A stretch of DNA of 64,000 nt from Piper betle. Taxonomy: Eukaryota; Streptophyta; Magnoliopsida; Piperales; Piperaceae. Location: NCBI GenBank assembly GCA_033002965.1, contig JAURVB010002612.1:62001-126000 (forward strand). The letters run 5' to 3'. The translations under genes were made by a program, and so were the position numbers. Shown in pieces: positions 1 to 10,320 of this stretch. The notes below the pieces were generated by a model that was not told the origin of the DNA, searched no databases, and saw only the letters and a program-made list of their open reading frames with translations. Every line of letters begins with the position of its first letter. Within the stretch, counting starts at the first letter, position 1.

Positions 1-112
1 CATTGTATTCTGCAATTGCAAAATACAAATGAAATTAATCTTTTAAAATGCAAAGTGGGCACGTATTAGTTTGTTTCTAATCACAAACTTATGTTTTTAT
101 GATGACCAACAG

Positions 113-417
113 CTCATAACAAGGATGTTGAGGAAGAAGATTCATCCAGAACTAGGAGATGAAAATTACGGAGAAGGACCAGAGGTAGAACTAAGCAACA
201 TCAGCAAATTCTCCGGCAAACTTGACCTCAATGAGCATATCAATCCCGAAGGAAAACATGAGTACTGTGCTGCTATGCTTCGTACCGAAGGTTAGTATTT
301 TTCCTTTTCACATGGTTAATTTTAACTCATACTAGTCCATGCATATATCAAGTGCCACACACTAAAAAAGTGATTGTTACAATTTCATTTGATTAACTGG
401 CAAGACAAAACAGTCGA

Positions 418-457
<40 letters not shown>

Positions 458-1837
458 TTTAAAAATATGTAAAAACTGCATTGATGGACACTTATTGAGA
501 ACAGTCGTGAGAATAGATATGACTTCGAGACTTTAATAAATGTTAAGAGGTGAGCTCCCTTATTGACTAATTAGTCATTTTAGATATGACTCAAATCTTT
601 TTACGGTATCAAAGCCTCTGACTCGTTAGCACACTCATCCCCATTGTATCTAACTCAATATTTATTAAAGCCCAAAACTAGCAAGCCCAAAAGCGATGAG
701 CCCCCGTTGTGTCTAGCCTAATATTTGTTAAAGCCCAAAACTATCAAGTCTAAAAGGGATGCGAATGTTTGTCCAAAGCCTAACGTGGTAAGCCCAATAA
801 ATAGTAGATCACATAGACTATTTGCTAAGTGCTTAACTGCTTTACTTGCGGGGAGTGGTGAGAACAATCTTACATCCAAAATGGATATAAGTTAGGATAT
901 TACTAAACTCTAAAAGGTGAGTTTTCTTGGTGGCTAACTAGTCATGTTTTATAACATTGAGCCCGTCCAGTTGTGTTTGTGTTCGAGTTGACTCAAGCCC
1001 GATATAACTCAACCAAAAGGGATATCAAGTCTAGCCAAGTTATTTCAATTATATATATATATATATACACACACAATTAATTCAAGCCCAAAATGGATAT
1101 GAACGTATGTTAAAAGCTCAAAATAACAAGCTCAATAAGTGGCAAAAAAAGGACCGATCACTGAGCGTTTAACTATTTTACAAGTACGGGAGAATATTGA
1201 GAATAATCTCACATCCAAAATAAATATGAGTTAAGATTTTAATAAATAATAAAAGGTGAGACCCTCACTGACTAGCTAGTCATTGTTTGATATTACCCAA
1301 ATCTTCTCAACAGTTACCTCTTTGGGCCTGTCGAGTTGTGTTTGCATTCGAGTTGATCAAAGCCCGAGCCACCACCTCCTGCCTGCGACCGCGGCCTCGC
1401 CCCTGCCGCCGTGACCTCGCCTTTGCCGCCGCGGCCTCGCCCCTGCCGGCGGCCCCGCCCTCCACCCCCTCCCCTTGCCTGGCCACTGCCCGCCGCCGTG
1501 GTCCAGCCCCTAGCCGGGGGCGCAGATCGGGGCGCGGATCGGGGGGAGGGGCGCGGATCTGGTAGTGGCGGAGAGGGGGGCTTGCCGGCTAGGGGCTGGA
1601 CCACGGCGGCGGGCAGTGGCCGGGCAAGGGGAAGGGGGTGGAGGGCAGGGCCGCCAACAGGGGCGAGGCCGCAGCTGCAAGTGGCAGGCGGTGGCGCGGT
1701 CGCGGGCGGGCAGTCCGGTTCGGGCGGGTCGGCCGGGTAATCGGGTCTAAAATTTTTAAAAAATAAGAAGATGAATGATCCAACGGCTCTCATTCAGCAG
1801 CCTATGGTGCGCTGCAAAAACTTGCGGCGCACCATAA

Positions 1838-1881
<44 letters not shown>

Positions 1882-2217
1882 CCATGGTTAATTTCTTATT
1901 ATATAGCAGTAGTACTTTATGAAAAAAATTTCACGGATGTTGAGTTTTCATGTTCTCCACCAATGTTCAATGAAAACTGAAACTCTTCTTTTATTCATAC
2001 GGTCCAACTGTTGAACGTGGGTGAAGATAGTTAGCATGATTCTATTTTTATTACAATTGATTTCTATAATTATAACAAATTTAGGTAAATCGATCAACGC
2101 AAAAAATGGTTTCCAGACATTAGATAGCTAGCTCACCTTTCTTCGAAAAATTGAAAATGAGTAACATTGCATTTTTTTTTATTTATTTCAGTTGCTGCAA
2201 CTAGTACTTCTCAGTAG
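113..2217 (+). CDS. Last two coding exons of an unidentified gene (5' part outside the window)
   Basis: I do not recognise the product. An acceptor AG at 111-112 opens an exon (113-290) that reads LITRMLRKKIHPELGDENYG and onward, an acidic, soluble-looking segment with no membrane helix. It ends at a donor (GAAG|gttagt). A T-rich tract and AG at 2190-2191 open a short last exon (2192-2217) that continues in phase and ends VAATSTSQ then TAG. The phase match across the 1.9-kb intron, together with both splice sites, is why I join them. About 220 bases after the stop look like 3' UTR. The intron is full of repeats and GC-rich foldback sequence, listed separately. The N-terminal part lies left of the window, so total length and family are unknown. 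Confidence 0.55.
480..1375. repeat. Three imperfect direct repeats, about 340-370 bp apart, inside the intron
   Basis: A recognisable block recurs three times: a sentence like 'gagaataatctcacatcc', then a phrase ending in ggtgag, then 'gactagctagtcat' and 'acccaaatct'. The ggtgag anchors lie at about 549, 916 and 1255. The copies differ by many substitutions and small indels, so the array is old. The phrase about a leader after 'gggagaatattgagaat' resembles ends of plant LTR elements, but I see no clear terminal repeats or target duplication. Confidence 0.5.
1433..1670. repeat. GC-rich inverted repeat (arms about 85 bp)
   Basis: The left arm (about 1433-1517) and right arm (about 1585-1670) are near-perfect reverse complements, readable from 'cctcgcccctgccggcgg' to 'cccctagccgg' and back. 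The loop is about 67 bp. Both strands are open in several frames only because the DNA is almost pure G and C, so those frames are not counted as genes. The structure sits inside the intron of the left-edge gene. Confidence 0.75.
1803..1836. repeat. Short perfect-loop hairpin beside a (TA)n run
   Basis: TATGGTGCGCTGCAA pairs with TTGCGGCGCACCATA around an AAAC loop with one mismatch. A (TA) run follows at 1844-1879. It may be the terminus or the core of a decayed miniature transposon. Confidence 0.5.
1844..1879. repeat. (TA)n microsatellite
   Basis: About 18 TA units, directly downstream of the hairpin at 1803-1836. Confidence 0.85.
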
Positions 2218-3926
2218 ATATCTTGCTGTTTGAAGATACGTATCACGTGTACGTCCTCCAAAAATGCTGTATCTATGGCGTTTCTGACTCTTAATTCCAG
2301 TGTTATATTGTAATTGTATGTGGTTGTGAAAGACTTGTAAGTACTAAAATATGGTTTGCTCTGAGCGCTTCTGCGCTCCAACATGTTCTGTATGTCAACT
2401 TAATGCTACCTTATTATCATGTATAAGCTTTGATATTTATAATGTGTCTCGATCGGGGTGATCACTTAATTAACTACCACTACTTTAGAACAAATTTGTT
2501 CTATTTCTTTTGACTCTAATGCTTAACGTGCCATAATCTTAGCTTTAGGTTAGTTTGATCCCATTATGAATTTAATTTGACCTTTTAAAGCTAATTATTA
2601 ATACTACGGCATATGCTACATGTTGTGTGATGGACGATTAATAATCAGCTACATAGTTTTACAGCTAATATTAGCTATATACAAGACCCAGCAAGTAACT
2701 GATATGTGTGAAGAATTATAACTCTTATTTATTATTGAAAATTTTAAATTAACACTTATGATATTTAATAAGAGATGATTTGATTATGCCTTATTGGGTC
2801 TTACATCCGTATTAACTATAAGACTAACTATAAGACCTGATTATAGTAGATTACCACTCGATTAAAACTGCATGCAAGCTTTTAAATCACCTGTCTGCTT
2901 GATCTTTATATATACATCATCATACACAATTAGCATAAATTAAGTCCTGTGTTAAACTCGTGGATATATTATAAATCATTTCAATAATTTGAATTCATAC
3001 TCTAATAATACGCACGTACCCACCAAAAGCGGTTATCAAATTAAATAGTACTAGATAGTGTTTTATGCATGCAACATCAATTTTAGCTCGTAGGATAATG
3101 TAACTTTAATATAATTTAACAAGACATGAGGTTTGATGTATTTAGTAGAGTCTTTGTATATGAATTGAGTTTTACCTCTAATAATTCAATTGTTATGAAT
3201 GGGTAAGATTTAGTATATTAATAACGATATATCTATATATCTTCACCTTAGATCAACTATTTTAAATAACAACTTATTCTATCAGCATTGGGACTAAATG
3301 GTTACTAAAACCAAGGGATTCAAAAACTATTTAAAGGGGAGAAAATAATCAGCCGTAAGGTCTTGTTATTAGATTCAATAAATTAATAGAGATGTAAGAA
3401 TGATGATACTCGTTAATCAAAAGTACATATGGGATTATTTTGTCAACAACTGATTGGGCCTTGCTGTTAGTGGCCTTAACTGAGGGTAGGCACTACTAGG
3501 CAGGAAGGAATATCCCATGTCCGTAGGTGTGACTTCACCCATTTTGGTCGGTCCTAAGAGCCCATAGAATCTCTCCATTAACTTTTTTAGACCCACCATT
3601 TTTTAGCCATAATAACCCTGTAAAAAAATTTAGCCACGTCTCTTCCCTAGGTTTCATTGATACTCTGTATTGTTACAATCACAAAAGTGATGTCAAAACA
3701 TGCTTGAAAAGAAATACTTTGTTAAAAAAGAAGAAGAAGAAATGCTTATTTTAGTGAATCACCAAATGTTTACATTTATATTAGCCATAGACTATTTGAA
3801 TAAAGAATGTGGGAACTTAAAAACTGAGAGGAATAATAAGATATCAAAGATAATCATAAAAGCAATTAAAAACTTAATCAAGTTGGTCAAATAAGACTAA
3901 GACTAAGATAAGCAAGAATCATAAAC
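2218..3926. other. 3' UTR of the left-edge gene, then intergenic DNA
   Basis: The first 200 or so bases are T-rich and probably transcribed 3' UTR. The rest is AT-rich with no frame I can assign and no clear repeat boundaries. Confidence 0.4.
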
Positions 3927-4039
3927 TTTATATATGCCCTCAATGATTGGTCAGAAAGCTCAACGAATCTCAACCTCTCCTGTTTATGGGCCCCACCCTC
4001 CAAATCAACCGCCGACTACATATACCCTTCTACGCCACA

Positions 4040-4081
4040 CACGTGCCCGCCAGTTTCCCTCCTACCGCCACTGGCCACGTG
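4040..4081 (+). promoter_or_regulatory. Two G-boxes upstream of the S40-like gene
   Basis: CACGTG occurs at 4040-4045 and again at 4076-4081, about 80-120 bp before the ATG. CACGTG is the core of ABA-response elements and the target of bZIP, bHLH and NAC-linked senescence programmes. This fits the known ABA and senescence induction of S40 genes. A TATA-like TTATATATG lies at about 3928-3936. Activity is inferred. Confidence 0.45.
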
Positions 4082-4158
4082 TCTCCCCGCCAAATCGGAT
4101 CCACCTTCTACCCCCCACCGCCCCCACCACCGCCGCCGCCGCCGCCGCCGCCGCTCCG

Positions 4159-4806
4159 ATGGTCTCCCTAGACGCCGCCGTCGCCGGCCGCTTCCTCGCC
4201 TTGCTCCGGCCGCCCTCCGACCACCATCACCACCACCCGCCCGCCCCGCCCATCGAGCTCGACGAGTCCGACGTCGTGTGGTCGTCCTCCTCCCCCCGAC
4301 GACCAGCCCCCTCCCCGGCCTCGCCGGTGGCGGCCTCCCCATTCCGCCCCGACCGCCCCGGCATCTCCGCAGCGCTCTCCGACGACCGCCACCCGCTCGT
4401 CCGCCGCAAACCGTCCCTCGACCCCTCCGCGGCGGCCTCAGCCGCCTCCGCGTCCCGCGCCATCCCACCCGTCCCGGTCCTCCGGTTCGGGTGCTCCGGA
4501 TCGGCCTCGTCCGGGGAGTCGGCGCTGGCCCGGTTCCCCCAGTCGGCGCCGGTGAACGTCCCCGTCTGGCCCAAGGCGCGGTCGTCGGGGAGGTTGGGAA
4601 TTTGGGGCGAGGATGAGGACGAGGATGAGAACGGCGATGAGGACAGAGAGGGGAGGTGATGCTGCCGCCGCACGAGATAGTGGCGAGGTCGCACAAAGGC
4701 ACGACCTTTTCTGTGTTCGAAGGGCGTGGGGAGGACGCTCAAAGGGCGCGATCTCCGCCGGGTGAGAAATGCCGTTTTTCAAAAGACTGGCTTTCTTGAA
4801 CAATGA
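4159..4806 (+). pseudogene. S40-like senescence regulator (DUF584 family), reading frame broken twice
   Basis: S40 proteins are small nuclear plant proteins linked to leaf senescence. The frame from ATG 4159 has the family pattern: an acidic ELDESDVVW box near residue 35, a serine/proline-rich middle, QSAPVNVPVW, and an acidic run EDEDEDENGDED. The conserved C-terminal block (PPHE, VARS, FSVFEG, then VGRTLKGRD and a final QKTGFLEQ) is present but in other frames. It is reached only by dropping one G in the run at 4650-4657 and another in 4721-4724. With both corrected the protein would be about 215 residues and ends at TGA 4806, a normal length. The gene is intronless, as most of the family. 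A (GCC)n run lies just before the ATG. It is either a very recent pseudogene or a good gene with two over-called G bases. Confidence 0.8.
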
Positions 4807-7393
4807 TCGATAATTGTTGCGGCTTTCTTTCTTCTTTCTAATCCTAGTGCTAATAAAACCATGAAAGTTGTCGCCTTTTTCCCTCTATGATCTATGCAGT
4901 GAATTTTGCTATTGTGTGACGTTGAATAAGGAAGATGATGCGTGCTTATCATCGAAAATGAGATGGTAACTCAACTTGTTATATATATATATATTTGATG
5001 AAAACTGGAGCTTGATTTGTTGGGAATTTTGTAGGCATTACCATGCATTGAATGATCAGTCTGTGGAGAGTCTGCGATTCTGTTTTGTCATTCATCTAAA
5101 GATTGATGTATTTGTTAGTTTTAATGACTTTTGAGTTTGGAGTGATGTAGTGTGCAATGTTTGGTGTGTGGTTTTCTGTTTTTACTTTGGTGTAAATTGG
5201 ATGCTTAGTTGATCACCATCAGCTGCGTATGAGCCTCACCGTTAGCAAATTATGTCTTAAACTGCTAGCAAAGCTGATTTATCTGGCTTGCTTCAATGAG
5301 GCTGATTGATTCCTTTCTTCTTTTTGAGCAGTTGAAGCTAGATAAAAGACTGACGTAACTGAGTTGTCTTTTAAACTAGGTTTTTTATTCCTATCTTAAG
5401 ATTAGAGGTGTAGATTAACTGATGTTTCCTAGTGTTGAAATCCATAATCCTAGTGATTTTTTTATAGTTATGGGAAATTATCTATATTATATGTAGTAGA
5501 AATAACTAATTCTACTCATTAGGATTATGAATAGCTTCTCTAGAAAACATCATTAGCCAAAGTACAATTTAGATGACCAAGTATTTGTACTTGAAGACCT
5601 GTGATTTTGTAGGACGCTCAATTTGTTAGTTTCTACCAAATAATAGGAAAAAAAATCATTGTCTTCGTTTCTCTCACAAATGCGTCCATCCACGTAGGTG
5701 TGGAATTCCTTTTGAAAAGAAAGGATCACCCTTTCCAGCTCCTTGTCGGGACGCTTTTTTTTCCCAGAAAGTACTGCATATATTCTCTTCAGAAAATGTG
5801 TGGAAGTGTCTCAGTCAAATCAAAGTAGTTGGACCAGCAAATTTGTATCATTCTTTTTGGGAGAGGCTCGACTCGATGCAAGATCGAATAATATCTTTGA
5901 GCTTCTCTTTTAATTTACAATCTAACGAGCTACTCAAATTTCAATGTTATGGATCTATGTTGTGTTAAAAGATAAACTGATCCAGAGCTTCTGTATCGTA
6001 GTGGTGGGCAATTTGTTCTGGATTAGTGAAAGATCACAATAAAATTAATGCCTGTACTATATGTTGACAATTTGATGGAACTTTTTACTCGCCAATCTTA
6101 CATGGCAATAGATAAAAAGAGGTTTTCTTGGAGACATTTACGAAATTGCTTTCCTCAAAGATTGTTCCAGTTGATTGCTGTATCTCTGTTGATATGTTGA
6201 TATTAATTGAATGATTATTAGCAGTCGCCATTGAATCTAACATTAGCCAATCATGATTGTTATTTGCTTGTATCAAATTTTTCTAAAGATATATTCTTGA
6301 GAAAGAAGTCAACATTTCATTTTATTTATAAGAATACACTTGAGATTTGAAATTTGCATTCGTTTTTTATCTCTTTATTGGTCAAGATATAAAGAAACTC
6401 TTTGGTTTTTTTTGAAAGGAACTCTATTTGTATCGAGTCGTGTACATTTGCACTGTTCTACTATCCAGTAGTTTTAGAAGACTATGTGCATAGATTATAG
6501 ACCGTCTGTCTTTTGTTCAACACGATTGTTCTGGTGCCTCTTTAGCATACGTTGTTTGACATGAGGAGCAACTCATCCATTTGATGTTAATGGGTCTTTG
6601 GAGCTGCTACTTTGCAGGAAGCCGTATCTTCTTGCAAAGTCTTTGGCCTTTTTCATCCTTCTAATTGGAGGCTTCTATTTTTACTTCGAGCTTTGAATGT
6701 GACATCTGTGTATTGGCAGCAATTCCTGTTCGCTTGAGGTTAAAAATGACAAGTCTCCTATTCCTTCATGCAACTTGCACTCGCAGCAATTTTAGTGATC
6801 AACATTAGTTGTTCTCTGGGATCTTCTTGTTGCTAGCTTCGAACTTTTACCATTCAGTAAAGGGCGAGCATCTTCGTTAAGTCTTTTCTCGCCAATAAGC
6901 ATGTTTGTGACTTTACTGTCAAAAGTCGAGTCGATCTACATTGTCCGATAATCTCATAATAAAGCACAATAATTACATGGAGCATAAGAGCAAAGCGTTT
7001 TTTTTAACGTATTTACTGGAAATGAGTAAAATACTTTTGAATGCTGAAGGTGAAAAGAATAATATGCGGGAAGGGTAAGACACACCGACCAGAAGTAATC
7101 CCTGTAGAAGCCTATCAGTAATACTTATAATGTTTTCACTTTTCTAGTTGTAAACTGCAGCTTCCCGAGCTAAAATGAGAAGTCTTGTTATTTGACGAGC
7201 CACCTTTCTGATTATAAATTATCGTCTATTTTCATTTGCTTATACATAATTTATCTCCTTCATACTATGTACATCTTTTATAAATGGGTCAGATCGCAGC
7301 TTCTCACGCCAGATTGATATCTTCTCAGAGGTAAAACATGCCCATATCTGGTTCAGCATGTCCGTGGCTTGAATCATTAAGGCAGTCTCTGCT
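4807..7393. other. Intergenic region between the S40-like and YSL genes
   Basis: Contains the probable 3' UTRs of the convergent S40-like and YSL genes. The rest is AT-rich with short open frames of no recognisable family. I see no transposon termini. Confidence 0.4.
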
Positions 7394-10320
7394 CTAAGTT
7401 GAAATAAATTTCATACAGATGGGAGGATTAATCTTCAACAACGAAAGAATGGAAGATGGAAGAACCCATAGTCCCTCACCACAGATCAATCCAGAGGCAA
7501 CCGCAGGAATCATTAAACTGGCCTTCCCACTGTTTATTTTGTGCCAAGCAAACACAATCAGGCTCCCAACACACATGTCAATGGCAAAGTAGGCGCCAAC
7601 TAAGAACGGCACTGCCATAGCCATTGGCAGTGGAACAAATCTCCCGTACTTGCTCGGAAGCAAATCTCTGAGCAAATTAGTTCCAGCTGCAAAGAAGAAA
7701 AATAAATAGCATAGCTGTAGGCAATGGCGAGGGAGAGCTGAGAAACCTTCAACCCCAAGTATTGCCATGTTTCTGTAAATCAATGCATAAGGAGCCTTGA
7801 ACTCTCCATCAGGGTTTCCAACATCAAACGCCGTGTAGAAGAGGAAGAAAGTGAGAGGTGCTATGATGCATCCCATTGCAGTTCCTGTAGCCTGGCTAAG
7901 AACCATGGATCTTGGTGATGTGAGAGTAAGATGGGCAGACTTGAAATCTTGCATGAGGTCTGCTGAAATGGATACTATGGACTTCATTAAGCCACAACCA
8001 ACAAGACCTGCAACTACACCACCTGAATCTTTACCAGCCAAAGCTGCTAGCACAAAGAGAGACACTTTCCCATAGTTGTACGCAATATTTGTGTCAGTTA
8101 GACCAGCTCCATAAGCATTGCAGAAGCCGAGAACAGGTGCAAATACATAGGCTGTGAGCACGTAGTACCATCGCATTTCTGGGAACATCCAAGGAATGGC
8201 CATGATGGAGATTATGGAGAAGAGAGCGTAGCCAATTACGCAGGCGATCCACATTGGTATGTTGTCTTTGATGAACGTTTCATTCCGATGCATTTCATCA
8301 TGACTCAGATCTTTCTTCTCTGTTTCTTAGTAGATTTAAGTCAAGATTAGGAAATTCAAATATATTTATATCTGAATGAGGGGTTAAATTCTTACGTTGT
8401 TGCAGCCTTCGGAGGAAGACACGTCTGATTGTGATCAGCAGGATCTTGCTAAAGTTGTATAGTCCGTCTCCTAGAATGAGAGCAATGGACATAAATACCT
8501 GTCATGATAAAAGAGTTTTTTCATCATCTTTTATGCACAAATGAGCTTTGACTTCAATTCGTGAGAAAAAAACATCACACAAGACCAAAGTTAGTGACGA
8601 TCAAGAGTTGCAGAATAGGATCCTATCCCAAACTCCAACAATTTGTGATACAAGGTTGCTTTTGCTAGTACACCCAAGCGCATACTCTTCTGTCTTATCA
8701 ATAGCTGCGTGCATTACACGGTGGATGTGAAGTAGTAGGCCGTTGTCTCGGCAATAATGAGCCTAAGTGTTAGTGATGATAAGTGGTAAGCGTTTTTTGG
8801 TGTTCGATGTCTAAAGAGTAAGTTGTCTATGCAGACCTTATATCCTTGCAAACTTCTCATGCTGCTTTCAGGTAAGCTTTCAGGGTACCACTCCCCTTTA
8901 AGACCATTTATCAGAGGACCGATTACTCCCCATGAGAGAACTGCTCCCAGAAGTAGAGACAGATTCGCCAAGTGAGAACAGATCATCCCTGCTCCGACGT
9001 ATGTCATACTGAAATCGAAGTAAAATCTGTAGACCAAGGTATTCTTCTAGTGAGTGTTGTCAAAATAACACCACCAAGAGAGTTTCAAGAAAGACCAGAA
9101 TTGATTAAAGGCAAGAAAATGTACGATTGTGTCCATGCTTTCAAACCCAGTGCAGGGAACTGTTTGAAGCCACACAGCTCTCCTCCAGAGTAAAACCATT
9201 GGAACAATCCCCACAAAAACTCAACGAAGAGAATTTTGTGAAACTCAGAACTTGTTTCCTGCAGAAGACATATCTCTGGTAACTATTAAGTTGCTGCTCA
9301 TTCTAAGATTATTGCTGAAGATAAGTGATTACAAGATTATTGCTGAAGATAAGTGATTACGCACTTAGCCATTTCATCTCCTTGTGGAGTATGGAAGCCA
9401 TTGATGAGGACAGCTGTGGCTGTGCCGCTGGGATATGCCAATTTGTAGTCAATGATCATGATCTGCAACACAGCAGTGAGCTGATTACCTCATAATAGAA
9501 AATCAAATAGTGCAAGTAAAGTAGCTTACAATGAGTGGCTTTGCATTAAAATGCGAATGGAATTGATTGCGTAGATTTGACAGGGAGATAAAACTACCAC
9601 AGGAAGAAATCATAATACTATTACTTGATATCCAGGATTGAAAATGGACTTGAAGGGTAAAAGCTAAAGCAAATCACCTTTCTAAGAGGAGCCAGAGCAA
9701 GGAGTCCCACAAAGCTAGTAATAAAGAGGAAACCAGTCATCCAACCAACACCCGGCTCCTTGTAGCTCCCAGGTGTATTACCTTCTGTATCAACCCCTGC
9801 TTGTTCATATGTCCTCTTATTCAATCCCAACAAATAAGATCCAAATCCCCCTGCACACCATCAAAGGCAAGCAATCTCAAACCAATAACCTCATCAACAT
9901 CTGATTAAATACTTATCCAACTACTACCAATTCATAAAGATCAACCATCAACTAACCTCCAACAGAAATGCTGTAACAGGCCACAGCACATGTTTGGACA
10001 ACAGTGTTCTCTTGTATGGTGAAAGGAGTGGTAAGAAAACCAGCTTTTTTCAGTATATTGTTCCATGTTCTGAGGAAGACGAAGGCGAGGAGGGCGGCCG
10101 AGACGTTGAGGGTGGGGATTAGACCGGTTGTGAGATTGAGCTTCATCACTATCACACTGTAGATCACACCGATCACCATGCTAGCAAAGACACCCCTTGC
10201 TGTGATCTGTTTCGACCATGGTGGAACTTTCCTGTAGTAATCTTGCTGTGAGCCTGACATGACCTCCAAGTCGATGTTCTCAATCTCATCAGTTCTTTCC
10301 TTCCCTTCCTCCATGCCCAT
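7394..10320 (-). CDS. Yellow Stripe-Like (YSL) metal-nicotianamine transporter, seven exons, one 1-nt frame break
   Basis: YSL proteins are plasma- or vacuolar-membrane symporters of iron, zinc or copper bound to nicotianamine or phytosiderophores, within the OPT superfamily. Exons on the minus strand: 10320-9957, 9850-9678, 9462-9365, 9258-9125, 9026-8837, 8498-8396, 8319-7394, all with GT-AG borders. Family landmarks in order: [90 protein letters not shown] and the C-terminal PPICMKF. More than a dozen hydrophobic helices are visible. The coding sum is 1988 nt. One extra base gives 1989 and 662 residues, the usual size. The missing base is in the five-A run at 9215-9219 in exon 4, where [13 protein letters not shown] is otherwise shifted. 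ATG 10320 was chosen because the frame further upstream has no ATG. The orthologue class cannot be fixed by eye. Confidence 0.9.
9305..9360. repeat. 28-bp tandem duplication in a YSL intron
   Basis: The phrase 'aagattattgctgaagata' plus 'agtgattac' occurs twice back to back in the intron between exons 3 and 4. It is a simple recent duplication. Confidence 0.75.

Noticed and set aside
420..455. (AAT)n run as a possible CRISPR-like or satellite array
   Set aside because: A simple trinucleotide microsatellite; nothing like spacers is present, and the DNA is plant nuclear.
1314..1793. Long overlapping proline/arginine/glycine-rich frames on both strands
   Set aside because: They are products of the GC-rich inverted repeat; composition is low-complexity and no splice or family signal supports them.
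4016..4803. Minus-strand frames opposite the S40-like gene
   Set aside because: Antisense shadows of a GC-rich coding region; no motif.
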